Source: an uncultured Dehalococcoidia bacterium (GTDB lineage Bacteria; Chloroflexota; Dehalococcoidia; Tepidiformales; Tepidiformaceae). From it: a stretch of 64,000 bases of DNA. The position numbers and the translations under genes are program-made. Where the stretch lies: contig CALLPC010000003.1 of the NCBI GenBank assembly GCA_938015525.1, positions 1 to 64,000 of the forward strand, written 5' to 3'. The notes under the pieces were generated by a model. It did no database searches. It worked only from the letters and a program-made list of their open reading frames with translations, and had not been told where the DNA came from. The first letter of the stretch is position 1; each line of letters starts with the position of its first letter. Positions 18,915 through 28,637 of this stretch are shown here, in pieces.

Positions 18915-19403
18915 ATGCGAAAGCTGGCGCTCGCAGGGGTCGTCGTGGTGCTGGGGGCGGCCGCGGCGGCATGCGGGGGTTCGAGCACGCCGGCGGCGAC
19001 GGGCGGGCACGCGCCCGGCGACGGGCACATGGGGGCGATGGCGGCGCCGCCGGAGGGGGCCATCCGGGTTGGGCTGCGGAACTGGTCGGTCGTCCCGGCG
19101 GTGACGAGTGCTCGCGCGGGGAGGGTCGCCTTCTGGGCGGTGCACGAGATGGAGCACGCGCACGGGCATGAGGAAGGCGGGCTGGTGCATGACCTGCAGG
19201 TGCTGCGGAAGGCGGGCGACGGGTCGTGGGAGCTCGTGGGGGAGGTGCGGAACCTGGCCATGGGTGAAGCGGCGCTGCTGGAGCTGAACCTGGAGCCGGG
19301 GGAGTACGAGCTGGCGTGTACGGTGGTGGAGGAGACGCGGGGCGGCGTGGTCTCGCACTATGAGCGGGGGATGCGGACGCGGTTCACGGTGACGGGTTCG
19401 TAG
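18915..19403 (+). CDS. Cupredoxin-domain lipoprotein
   Basis: 162 aa. Lipobox with Cys20 (GAAAAACGG), so lipid-anchored outside the membrane. After a Gly/His linker comes a beta-sandwich with H92 (VHDL), C135 (LACTV), H148 (SHYE) and M153: a His...Cys-x12-His-x4-Met pattern fitting a type 1 copper site. An extra His-rich loop (HEMEHAHGHEE, 77-87) may also bind metal. Probable role: electron transfer or copper handling. ATG 18915 has GGAGG 5 nt upstream; earlier starts at 18900/18903 would place that site inside the gene. Confidence 0.75.
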   Translation: MRKLALAGVVVVLGAAAAACGGSSTPAATGGHAPGDGHMGAMAAPPEGAIRVGLRNWSVVPAVTSARAGRVAFWAVHEMEHAHGHEEGGLVHDLQVLRKAGDGSWELVGEVRNLAMGEAALLELNLEPGEYELACTVVEETRGGVVSHYERGMRTRFTVTGS

Positions 19404-19484
19404 GCGGAGGGCCGGCGGGTAGGCCGGGCGCGGATGATGTGGTAGGGTTGAACTCTCCGTAAACCTTGACGTGAGGGTAAGGCC

Positions 19485-20777
19485 CTGGCCGGGTGGTTCC
19501 GCCGGACGTTCTATGCGCTGGAGAACGGGCAGTTTCGGCTGTTGTGGGTCGGTACGCTGTTCTCGTTCCTGGGGATGCAGATGCAGATCGTGGCGCGGGG
19601 GTATCTCGCCTACGACCTGACGGGGAAGAACACGGCGCTCGGCGGGGTGATGATTGCATTCGGGGTGCCGCAGCTGCTGCTGGGGCTCTGGGGCGGGGTG
19701 CTGGCGGACCGGCTGCCGAAGCGGAACCTGCTTATCGCGTGCCAGGGGGTCATCGCGCTGAACTCGCTCTGGGTCGCGATGATGATCAAGACGGGGCACA
19801 TCGAGTACTGGATGCTGGTCGTCGCGGGGGTGGTGCAGGGGGCGGGCTTTGCGTTCATCGGGCCGGCGCGGCAGGCGTTCATCGGGGACCTGGTGGGACG
19901 GGAGAGCATCGGGAACGCGGTGGTGCTGCAGCAGCTGAGCATGAACAGTACGCGGGTCATCGGGCCGTCGCTGGCGGGTGCGTTCATTGCGGTGGCGTTC
20001 ATCGGGACGGGCGGGGTGTACCTGATGACGACGCTGGGATTCTTCCTTGCGATGGCAACGATGTTCCGGCTGCCGGCGGGGAACCCGACGCCGCGGGAGG
20101 CGCAGGTCTCGCCGCTGCGGGACCTGGCGGATGGGGTGCGGTACGTCCGGCGGCGGCCGTCGCTGGCGCTGCTCATCCTGACGAGCTTTGCGGTCATCAT
20201 GGTGGGGTTTCCGTACCAGTCGTTCCTGCCGTCGGTGGCGGTGGACGTGTACGGGGCGGGGTCGGGCGGGCTGGGGCTGCTGCAGTCGTTCGGGGCGGTC
20301 GGGGCGGTGGCGGCGACGGTGCTGGTGGCGACGTTTGCGGAGAGCCGGCGGGCGTGGTTCTGGCAGCCGGTGCTGGCGATGGCGTTTGGGGCATCGCTCA
20401 TCGCGCTCGGGGCGACGACGAACCTGCTGGTGGGGCTCGCGGTGATGGTGGCGGTGGGTGCCTTGGCGAGCGGGTTCCAGGGGCTGAACAATGCGCTCAC
20501 GATGTCGAATACCGACCACGAGTATCACGGGCGGGTCCAGTCGATTTCGATGCTGAGCTGGAGCCTGTTCGGGCTGTTCGCGCTGCCGATCGGGGTCGTG
20601 GCGGACCACATCGGCATCCGGGAGACGCTGATGCTGATGGGCGCGGTGGTGATCGGCTGCGTGGCGGTGCTGCAGGTGATGGGCCGCTCGGAGCGGGTGG
20701 CGGAGGACCGGCGGCGGGCCCAGGCGGCGCTGGAGGTGCGGCAGGAGGCGCGGGCAGCCGCCGCCGGCGGCCAGTGA
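19485..20777 (+). CDS. MFS transporter (ENTS/EntS-like), probable CTG start
   Basis: About 430 aa with 12 predicted membrane helices. The N-terminus FYALENGQFRLLWVGTLFSF is typical of EntS-like exporters, with the loop 2-3 motif GGVLADRLPKRNLL. The frame closes at TGA 19467-19469 and holds no ATG or GTG before the conserved FRLLW segment. The start is therefore CTG 19485 (AAGG upstream) or TTG 19542, which would remove part of helix 1. CTG is preferred here. It probably exports small molecules. Followed by a second MFS gene in the same direction. Confidence 0.82.
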   Translation: MAGWFRRTFYALENGQFRLLWVGTLFSFLGMQMQIVARGYLAYDLTGKNTALGGVMIAFGVPQLLLGLWGGVLADRLPKRNLLIACQGVIALNSLWVAMMIKTGHIEYWMLVVAGVVQGAGFAFIGPARQAFIGDLVGRESIGNAVVLQQLSMNSTRVIGPSLAGAFIAVAFIGTGGVYLMTTLGFFLAMATMFRLPAGNPTPREAQVSPLRDLADGVRYVRRRPSLALLILTSFAVIMVGFPYQSFLPSVAVDVYGAGSGGLGLLQSFGAVGAVAATVLVATFAESRRAWFWQPVLAMAFGASLIALGATTNLLVGLAVMVAVGALASGFQGLNNALTMSNTDHEYHGRVQSISMLSWSLFGLFALPIGVVADHIGIRETLMLMGAVVIGCVAVLQVMGRSERVAEDRRRAQAALEVRQEARAAAAGGQ

Positions 20778-20829
20778 GGCGGGGGACGCGGCCCGCGCCC
20801 GCGGATGGGGGGTCGGCGGTCGCGGGATT

Positions 20830-20846
20830 GTTAACGGGCGGTTAGA
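20830..20846 (+). promoter_or_regulatory. 11-bp-spaced GTTA direct repeat upstream of second MFS gene
   Basis: GTTAAC (20830) and GTTAGA (20841) start exactly 11 bp apart, ~15 nt before ATG 20857. The same spacing and half-site occur upstream of the response-regulator gene at 10636/10647. GTTAAC is rare at this GC content. A regulator site is suggested but not established. Confidence 0.3.
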
Positions 20847-20856
20847 GTTCGGGGCG

Positions 20857-22086
20857 ATGGCCGTGAACGCCCTGGCATCGCGCGATTTCCGGCTGCTGTT
20901 CGCCGGCTCGGTCCTGGTGAGCTTCGTGATGCCGATGCAGTTCCTGACGCAGGTGTTCTGGGTGCAGGAGCGGTACCCGGAGCGGGAGGTGCTGTTCGTG
21001 GGGCTGCTGGGGGCGGCGCGCGGCTCGGCGATGATCGCCTTTGGGCTGGTGGGGGGTGCGCTGGCGGACCGGCTCGAGCGACGGGCGCTGCTGGTCGGGA
21101 CGCAGGCGGTGGCGCTGGCGGTGAACGGGCTGGTCGCGGGGCTGATGCTGGCGGAGCCGTTCGGGGCGGCGAACGTGGCGGTGCTCCTGGGGCTGACGTT
21201 CTTGGCGGCGGCGAATATGGCGGTCGACCAGCCGGCGCGGCAGGCGGCGACGCCGGCGATCGTCGGGATGGCCGCGCTGCCCTCGGCGATTACGCTGCAG
21301 ATGGTGGCGCAGCAGGTGACCTTCCCATTGGCGCTGCCGCTGGTGGGCTTCCTGAACAGCCGGATGGAGCCGGGGGAGGTTTACGCGCTGACGCTCCTGG
21401 TGTGGGCGGGGGTGCTGCCGCTGCTGCTCGGGCTGCGGTTTCGGTCGCGCGGGCAGGGAGCGAGGGGGAGCGGCGTGGTGCGCAACGTGTGGGAGGGGCT
21501 GCGGTACACGCGGGGCGAACCGACGATTTTCGCGGTCATCGTGCTGGTGCTTGCGATCCAGCTGCTGGGGATGCCGGGACCGGCGTCGCTGGGGCCGTCG
21601 TGGATGCGGAACGTGCTCGGGCTTTCGGAGACGGAGTTCGGCTTCATGGCGATGACGTGGGGGCTGGGGACGATGGCGGCGTCGGTGTTCTACCTGGTGC
21701 GTGGCGACCTGCCGGGGCGGGGGCTGACGCTGTGGGGAGCGGGCATCGGCTTCGGGCTGTGCGCGCTGGTGTTCGCGTATTCGCGGAGTGTCCCGCTGAC
21801 GGCGGCGGCGAATTTTGGGCTGGGGTTTGCACTGGTGAGCACGATGGTGGCCTCTTCGACGATTGCGCAGCAGCGGGTGGAGGAGGCGATGCGGGGCCGG
21901 GTGATGGGGCTGTTCCCGCTGGCGATGGGGCTGGCGATGCTGGCGGCGTTCCCGGTGGGGGCGGCGGCGCAGGCGACGAGTATGGAGGCCGTTTTCCCGG
22001 TCATGGCCTGGGCGACGCTGGCGGCGGTCGGGGGGAGCATGGCGCTGCAGCCGGGGCTGCGGCGGGTGGCGCCGCGGGCGGCGTAG
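20857..22086 (+). CDS. MFS transporter
   Basis: 409 aa, ~12 membrane helices. Begins ASRDFRLLFAGSVLVSF; motif A-like GGALADRLERRALL follows helix 2, and VDQPARQAATPAIVG lies in the helix 4-5 region, as in EntS-like exporters. It is homologous to the preceding transporter, 79 nt upstream, suggesting local duplication or a two-component exporter. ATG 20857; GGGGCG precedes it. Substrate unknown. Confidence 0.85.
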   Translation: MAVNALASRDFRLLFAGSVLVSFVMPMQFLTQVFWVQERYPEREVLFVGLLGAARGSAMIAFGLVGGALADRLERRALLVGTQAVALAVNGLVAGLMLAEPFGAANVAVLLGLTFLAAANMAVDQPARQAATPAIVGMAALPSAITLQMVAQQVTFPLALPLVGFLNSRMEPGEVYALTLLVWAGVLPLLLGLRFRSRGQGARGSGVVRNVWEGLRYTRGEPTIFAVIVLVLAIQLLGMPGPASLGPSWMRNVLGLSETEFGFMAMTWGLGTMAASVFYLVRGDLPGRGLTLWGAGIGFGLCALVFAYSRSVPLTAAANFGLGFALVSTMVASSTIAQQRVEEAMRGRVMGLFPLAMGLAMLAAFPVGAAAQATSMEAVFPVMAWATLAAVGGSMALQPGLRRVAPRAA

Positions 22087-22134
22087 CCGGGGCGGGTGCT
22101 TTCGCGTTCGGGACGGGCGCGGTCTACTTGTGGC

Positions 22135-23244
22135 GTGCGTTACCGGCGAATCGTGGCGAAGTTCGGGACGAGCCTTTTGACGGCGGGGTCGGACCGGCTG
22201 GACCTGGAGGCGATGTCGCGGCTGGTGGGGCAGGTGGTGCGGCTGCGGCAGGCGGGCTGCCAGGTGGCGGTGGTCTCCTCCGGGGCGCAGGCTGCGGGGC
22301 GGCACCGGCTGCGGGGCCGGGCGGAGACGGTGCGGGCGCTGAGCCGGCAGGCGATCGCGTCCGTTGGGCAGAGCCACCTGATGCAGAGCTGGGACGAGCT
22401 GTTCGATTGGCACGATACCGTGGTGGCGCAGGTGCTGCTGACGCGGCGGGACCTCGCGGACCGGCTGGCCTACCTGAACGCGCGGAATACGCTGCGGGAC
22501 CTGCTGGACGCGGGGACGGTGCCCATCATCAACGAGAACGATGCGGTGGCGCTGGACGAGGTGCTGGCCTCCCGGATTGGGGAGAATGACAGCCTCTCGG
22601 CGTACGTGGCGAACCTGATCGACGCGGACCTGCTGGTGATTTTGACGGACGTGGCGGGGCTGTACGATGCGGACCCGCGCACGAATCCAGCGGCGCAGCT
22701 CATCCGGAAGGTGGAGCGGGTCGATGCGCGGGTGGAGGCGCTTGGCGGGGGCGCCCACGGCCCGGGTACGGGCGGGATGGCGACCAAGCTGCGGGCGGCA
22801 CACCTGGCGACGCAGGCCGGGGTGGACGTGGTGATCTGCTCGGGGCGTGAGCCGGATGCGCTCGTGGCGGCGGTGCGGGGGGAGACGACCGGGACGTGGT
22901 TCCCGGCTGCGGGTGACCGGCTGGAGAGCCGGAAGCGGTGGATCCTCGGGAACATCACGCGGGCGGGGTGGATTACGGTGGATGCGGGGGCGGCGGAGGC
23001 GCTCCGGGTGCGGGGCCGCAGCCTGCTGCCGGCGGGGGTCGCGGGCGTCGCGGGCACGTTCGAGCGGGGCGATTCGGTCGAGATCCGGGATGCGGAGGGG
23101 AACCGGGTGGCGGCGGGCCTCGTGAACTACGCCGCCGGCGAGCTGGAGAAGATCCGCGGGCTTCGCTCGGACCGGATTGCGGAGGTGCTGGGCTACAGCT
23201 ACGGCGAGGAGGTCGTCCACCGGGACAACCTGGTGCTGCTGTGA
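22135..23244 (+). CDS. proB: Glutamate 5-kinase with PUA domain
   Basis: 369 aa, normal for ProB. Amino-acid-kinase domain (1-255) with KFGTSLL, VSSGAQAAG, INENDAV and LTDVAGLYDADP, then a PUA domain (~270-369). It phosphorylates glutamate, the first committed step of proline synthesis. GTG 22135 fits the usual RRIVAKFGTS start; no Shine-Dalgarno is present and a TCTACT -10-like sequence lies 6 nt upstream, so the mRNA may be leaderless. proA is not adjacent. Confidence 0.95.
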   Translation: MRYRRIVAKFGTSLLTAGSDRLDLEAMSRLVGQVVRLRQAGCQVAVVSSGAQAAGRHRLRGRAETVRALSRQAIASVGQSHLMQSWDELFDWHDTVVAQVLLTRRDLADRLAYLNARNTLRDLLDAGTVPIINENDAVALDEVLASRIGENDSLSAYVANLIDADLLVILTDVAGLYDADPRTNPAAQLIRKVERVDARVEALGGGAHGPGTGGMATKLRAAHLATQAGVDVVICSGREPDALVAAVRGETTGTWFPAAGDRLESRKRWILGNITRAGWITVDAGAAEALRVRGRSLLPAGVAGVAGTFERGDSVEIRDAEGNRVAAGLVNYAAGELEKIRGLRSDRIAEVLGYSYGEEVVHRDNLVLL

Positions 23245-23276
23245 CGGGAGGCAACGGCCGAACCGGGGGCGCGTGC

Positions 23277-23282
23277 TACGCT
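23277..23282 (+). promoter_or_regulatory. -10 element of leaderless gene (TACGCT, 6 nt before ATG)
   Basis: TACGCT at 23277-23282, six bases, then ATG 23289. No Shine-Dalgarno. Transcription starting ~7 nt after the -10 would begin at or next to the start codon. Confidence 0.5.
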
Positions 23283-23288
23283 CGGGGC

Positions 23289-23684
23289 ATGCCAGGGACC
23301 AACCGCCACCTGCTCCCCTTCCGGTCACCCGCCGTGCTCATCCTGTGGGCGAATTCGGTGTTCGCGGCCGTGCTCGCGGCGGCCTGCTTCGCGCTCGGGT
23401 CGAACCTGGCGGGCTGGTTCGGTCTGCAGCGGGAGGTGTTCTGGGTGGTGGGCGGGGCGCTGGCACTGGCGAGCATCGGCCTGGGGTGGCTGGCCTGGGA
23501 GCGGGCGATCGGCTGGCTGCCGCGGGTCTCGGCAGGGAACCTGGCGACGGGGGCAGTGCTCTGGGGAGTGGCGCCGTTCGCCTGGGGCGGCTTCAGCGCG
23601 GAGGGGCGGTGGCTGGCGTCGGCGGTGGCGAACGCGTGCCTGCTCATCGGGCTGGCGCAGTGGCTGGCCTGGCGGCGGCCATAG
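23289..23684 (+). CDS. Four-span integral membrane protein of unknown function
   Basis: 131 aa. Four hydrophobic helices (about 14-35, 45-63, 76-93, 104-124) separated by short loops, a basic N-terminus (PGTNRHLLPFRSP) and a C-terminal WRRP, so both ends are probably cytoplasmic. No family recognised. It ends 19 nt before the end of the convergent lipoprotein gene. Confidence 0.7.
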   Translation: MPGTNRHLLPFRSPAVLILWANSVFAAVLAAACFALGSNLAGWFGLQREVFWVVGGALALASIGLGWLAWERAIGWLPRVSAGNLATGAVLWGVAPFAWGGFSAEGRWLASAVANACLLIGLAQWLAWRRP

Positions 23685-23702
23685 CGGTTCGCGGCGGCTT
23701 CA

Positions 23703-24284
23703 TCAGGAGCCTTTGGGGCAGGCGAGCGCTTCGCGGTAGACGGGGCTGTTCGGGGCCGGGGGGGTACCGGCGAGCCGGGGCGGGCTGCCGGTCACCCGCG
23801 CTTCGCGGGCTGCGATGACGTCGCCGGCGAATTCGCGGAAGGCGACGATGGCGCGGTGGTCGCCCTGGCCGAGGGGGACGGCTTCGCCGTCGCGGGCGAG
23901 TTCGAGCTGGAAGCAGACGGTGCCGACGTAGCTGGTGGTGGCGCCGGCGGACCAGCGGGCGACGACGCTACCGGATTCGTCGAGCAGCCAGAATTCGAAG
24001 CCGGCGCCGGGCCGGGTGCGGACCTGGAGGACGACCTGGAGGCTGGGCTGTTCGTTTTCGAGGCGGGAGAAGGTGGCGAGGGAGAAGTGGAGCTCCCAGT
24101 CCGCGGGCGGTGCTTTCGGCGCCGGCGGGGTTTCGCCGGTGCGGAAGGCGACGTTGCCGGTGGTGGTGCCGATGAGGGCGCGGAGGGAGGGGGAGGTGGC
24201 GTAGGACTTGTCTTTGAGACCGCAGGCGGCGAGGAGGCCGAGTGCGAGCAGGGCGAGCGCGGCGAGGCGGATGCGACGCGTCAC
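23703..24284 (-). CDS. Lipoprotein of unknown function
   Basis: 193 aa from GTG 24284. Signal sequence with lipobox LLAAC (Cys21). The mature part has a Pro-rich spacer and a beta-rich domain (WELHFSLATF, LQVVLQVRT, EFWLLDESGSVVARW, YVGTVCFQL). No enzyme motif seen. CACAAT (complement of 24291-24296) lies 6 nt before the start, matching the leaderless pattern. Two cysteines remain in the mature domain and could pair. Confidence 0.7.
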   Translation of the reverse strand: MTRRIRLAALALLALGLLAACGLKDKSYATSPSLRALIGTTTGNVAFRTGETPPAPKAPPADWELHFSLATFSRLENEQPSLQVVLQVRTRPGAGFEFWLLDESGSVVARWSAGATTSYVGTVCFQLELARDGEAVPLGQGDHRAIVAFREFAGDVIAAREARVTGSPPRLAGTPPAPNSPVYREALACPKGS

Positions 24285-24308
24285 GCTTCCATTGTGCGCC
24301 GGCGGGGG

Positions 24309-25562
24309 CTAGCGCGCTGCGGGGGCGGCGGCCGGGCGGTGGGCGGGTGCGGGGTCGCGGAGGATGAGGGTGCAGAGGACGGCGACGCCGTTGAGGGCGA
24401 TGCCGAGGATGATCGGGAGGTCGTAGCTTTCGCGGGCGTCGTAAAGGGCGCCGGCGAGGGTGGGGCCGGCCAGTGCGCCGACGGCGGCGCTGGTGTAGAT
24501 GAGACCGAGGATGGCGCCAAAGCTGCGGCCGGCGAAGTAGTCGGCGGCGAGCGCAGGGATGAGGGCGACGAAGCCCCCGTAGGCGGCGCCGAAGGCGAAG
24601 GCGAAGAGGATGAGCGCCCAGGCCTGGGTAGCAGTGAGCCACCAGGCGAGGCAGAGGGCCATGGCGACGAAGGTGGCGGCGAGCGACCGGCGGCGGCCGA
24701 GGCGGTCGGCGGAACTCCCGAGGAGGAGGCGGCCAGCGATGGAGCCGATGCCGATGAAGCCGATCAGGAGGGCGCCGAAGGCGTCGGAGAAGCCCTGGTC
24801 GCGGGCGTACGGGGTGAGGTGGGCGAAGGGGATGAAGATGCCGAGGCTGGTGGAGAGGCCGGCGCCGAAGAGCAGCCAGAAGGGGGCGGAGCGGACCGCC
24901 TGGCGGACGGGGGGACCGCCGGCGGGGCCGAGGGCGGGCGGCGGCTGGCGGTCGCCATCGGGGTTGAGGCCGCGGTCGGCGGGGTTCGGGACGATGGTGA
25001 GGACGGCCGGGATGCCGACCGCAAGGGCGAGCCCGGCCAGGACGACCCACGATGCGCGCCAGCCGAGGGTCTCGATGCTGAACGCGGCGACGAGGGGCAT
25101 GACGAGTGTCCCGGCGCCGATGCCGGCGACGGCGAAACCGGAGGCGGTGCCGCGGCGGCGGATGAACCAGCGCTGGACGACGCCGACAGCGGGCACGTAG
25201 ACGAGGCCGACACCGACGCCGACACCGAGGGAGTAGGTGAGGTAGACCTGCCAGGTTGCCCGGGCGAGGGAGGCGGCGGCCATCCCGCCGGCGATGCAGA
25301 GGATGCCGGCGCCGATGACGCGGCGAGGGCCGAGGCGGTCGGCGAGGAGGCCGGTGACAGACCCGAGGCCGAAATAGAGGAAGCCGCTGAGGGCGAAGAC
25401 GAGGGAGATATCGGAGCGGGTGGCCCCGAACTCGTCGCGGAGGGCGTTGAAGAAGGCGGCGAAGCTGTAGGCGCTGCCGAAGGCGACGAAGAGGGCGCCG
25501 AAGACGGCGGCGACGACGACCCAGCCGTAGAAGACCCGCGCCGGGGAGGCGTCAGCCGGCAT
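24309..25562 (-). CDS. MFS transporter, monocarboxylate/oxalate:formate antiporter-like
   Basis: 417 aa, 12 helices. Begins FYGWVVVAAVFGALFVAFG, a hallmark of the MCT/OFA branch, with GLLADRLGPRRVI after helix 2 and YVPAVGVVQRWFIRRRG in the helix 4 region. Members move carboxylates such as lactate, pyruvate, oxalate or formate. The substrate is not determinable. TACAAT (complement of 25571-25576) is 8 nt from ATG 25562. It lies just downstream of leuA on the same strand. Confidence 0.85.
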   Translation of the reverse strand: MPADASPARVFYGWVVVAAVFGALFVAFGSAYSFAAFFNALRDEFGATRSDISLVFALSGFLYFGLGSVTGLLADRLGPRRVIGAGILCIAGGMAAASLARATWQVYLTYSLGVGVGVGLVYVPAVGVVQRWFIRRRGTASGFAVAGIGAGTLVMPLVAAFSIETLGWRASWVVLAGLALAVGIPAVLTIVPNPADRGLNPDGDRQPPPALGPAGGPPVRQAVRSAPFWLLFGAGLSTSLGIFIPFAHLTPYARDQGFSDAFGALLIGFIGIGSIAGRLLLGSSADRLGRRRSLAATFVAMALCLAWWLTATQAWALILFAFAFGAAYGGFVALIPALAADYFAGRSFGAILGLIYTSAAVGALAGPTLAGALYDARESYDLPIILGIALNGVAVLCTLILRDPAPAHRPAAAPAAR

Positions 25563-25570
25563 GGCCGGTG

Positions 25571-25576
25571 ATTGTA
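25571..25576 (-). promoter_or_regulatory. -10 element of leaderless MFS gene (TACAAT)
   Basis: On the - strand TACAAT is followed by eight bases (CACCGGCC) and then the ATG at 25562. No room for a separate Shine-Dalgarno. Confidence 0.55.
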
Positions 25577-25619
25577 CGCTCCCGGGCGCGGGTGCGGCGG
25601 TTCGCGCCGCCGCCGGGGG

Positions 25620-27170
<1,551 letters not shown>

Positions 27171-27331
27171 CGGGGTGGTCTCCTCGTGGAATGTTGGTGG
27201 GGGAGTGGATGGTGGAGGGGCGGTCGGCGCGGGGGCGCCGCGGCGCGTAGCTTACGGGTGCTTGCGGGGAGGTTCGGCGGCAGGTGCGCGGGGACCGGTC
27301 GCGGTGCGGAGGGGTTCGAGGGCGCTCAAGG

Positions 27332-27391
27332 GCGCGCGACCGCGCGCAGCCGCCGGGGCGCTAAAGGACGCGCCCCGGTGAGTCCGGGGCG
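27332..27391 (-). promoter_or_regulatory. GC-rich hairpins in the leuA upstream region
   Basis: The 377-bp gap 27171-27547 has no credible gene. On the leuA side it holds two perfect hairpins: GCGCGC/GCGCGC around GACC (27332-27347) and CGCCCCGG/CCGGGGCG around TGAGT (27371-27391). These could belong to a leuA leader or be terminators; no T-box signature was found. The right part of the gap holds the diiron-gene promoter (27472-27514). Confidence 0.3.
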
Positions 27392-27471
27392 TTCACGACC
27401 TCGCGCGGCGGTGCGTCGGGGTGGCGCATCGCTGAAAAGGCTAGCAAACGGCGGCGGGCGGCGCCAGCGGG

Positions 27472-27514
27472 GAACGTTTCGCCTGCGGCAAACGTTCTAT
27501 CGGTGCGATATACT
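27472..27514 (+). promoter_or_regulatory. Operator-like inverted repeat and -10 of the diiron gene pair
   Basis: GAACGTTT (27472-27479) and AAACGTTC (27490-27497) are perfect 8-bp arms with a 10-bp spacer. The -10 TATACT is at 27509-27514, so the repeat covers the -35 position. No good -35 hexamer is seen, which could mean an activator site, or a repressor site that blocks polymerase. The start codon is 33 nt further on. Confidence 0.6.
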
Positions 27515-27547
27515 GCGCCAATCACGCACACTTCGGAGGTGCCCCCG

Positions 27548-28600
27548 ATGACGTCGCCTGTGTTCGTGGACGTTCCCGGGCTGAATTTCGACTGGCTGAA
27601 CCTGGACACCGAACAGGGGATGCGGATCCAGGCCGGGCGGAGGGGTCTCACGCTGGAGCAGATCAACGCGCTGACGTACGGCAACGCGGGGATCGACGAA
27701 TCAGGGGCGCCGGTGTTCAAGCCGCGCGGGGCGTGGGCGGATCCGCGGTCGCCGCGGCATGCGCGGCAGTACCGTTCGAAGGCGGACGTCTGGTCGGAGA
27801 GCGCGATGCTGCTGTACGAGGAGGCGAACCAGCGGCAGTGGTCGAGCGCGGTGGATATCCCGTGGGAGACGGTCCAGCCGCTCCCGGACGACCTGGAGTG
27901 GGCGATGTGCACGCTGTGCACGTTCCTGACGCAGGTGGAGTTCATCGCGGGGGACCTGCCGGGGCGGTTCATGGAGCAGGTGCACCCGGACCATTTCGAA
28001 TCGCAGCTGTTCCTCGGGACGCAGGTGATGGACGAGAGCCGGCACCTGGACGTGTTCCGGAAGCGGGCGCTGGTGAACGGCGGGGGGATGGTGGACGCGG
28101 GGTTCGGCGCGATCAATCTGCTCTCGGTGGACGATTTCACGGAGATGACGGCGCTCCTGCACCTGGTGGGGGAGGGGTTCGTGCAGACGCTCTTCCGGAT
28201 GGGGGAGCTGATTTCGCAGAACGAGGCGGAGAAGAAGATTTTCCGCCTCTCGGCGCAGGACGAGAGCCGCCACCTGGCCTTCGGCGTCACGCACCTGAAG
28301 TACGTGATGGACACCGAGCCGTGGCGGAAGGAGGAGCTGCACCATTACCTGGACATCCAGGAGGGGGCGCTGGCGCAGAGCCAGCAGGCGAGCCTGACGA
28401 CGAACCCGACGACGGGGGAGGCGCTCGCGATCCTCGCGGGCGGGGGGATCGAGCACATCGACGAGGGGTACGCCAAGCTGCTGCTGATGCGGAAGCGGCA
28501 GGTGAACGAGTATATGCACCGGCTCGAGGTGATCGGGTTGGGGGACCGGCGCGAGCGGATGGCGCCGGGCCTGCGCGAATTCCTCGACCCCGTGAACTGA
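27548..28600 (+). CDS. Ferritin-like diiron oxygenase/oxidase, catalytic-type subunit
   Basis: 350 aa, soluble, all-helical. Residues placed like carboxylate-bridged diiron ligands: E131, E163/H166 (DESRH), E209, E239/H242 (DESRH), with 30-32 residues between paired helices as in RNR-R2/bacterial multicomponent monooxygenase folds. The D-E-x-R-H form recalls monooxygenase alpha subunits, but the protein is shorter (350 versus ~500 aa). Strong GGAGGTG Shine-Dalgarno before ATG 27548. The next gene is a homologue lacking the ligands. No reductase, ferredoxin or effector gene is adjacent. AurF-like N-oxygenases and R2-like oxidases remain alternatives. Confidence 0.8.
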   Translation: MTSPVFVDVPGLNFDWLNLDTEQGMRIQAGRRGLTLEQINALTYGNAGIDESGAPVFKPRGAWADPRSPRHARQYRSKADVWSESAMLLYEEANQRQWSSAVDIPWETVQPLPDDLEWAMCTLCTFLTQVEFIAGDLPGRFMEQVHPDHFESQLFLGTQVMDESRHLDVFRKRALVNGGGMVDAGFGAINLLSVDDFTEMTALLHLVGEGFVQTLFRMGELISQNEAEKKIFRLSAQDESRHLAFGVTHLKYVMDTEPWRKEELHHYLDIQEGALAQSQQASLTTNPTTGEALAILAGGGIEHIDEGYAKLLLMRKRQVNEYMHRLEVIGLGDRRERMAPGLREFLDPVN

Positions 28601-28637
28601 GCCGGCCCGACCACTGCAGCAGCCGAGGGATGGAACG

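Noticed and set aside
27171-27400. T-box riboswitch upstream of leuA
   Set aside because: The conserved GGTGGTACCGCG-type antiterminator element was not found; only a CACCGCG fragment occurs.
27361-27429. Short 22-codon frame upstream of leuA as an attenuation leader peptide
   Set aside because: It has only one Leu codon and no leucine run, no Shine-Dalgarno, and lies ~190 nt from leuA.
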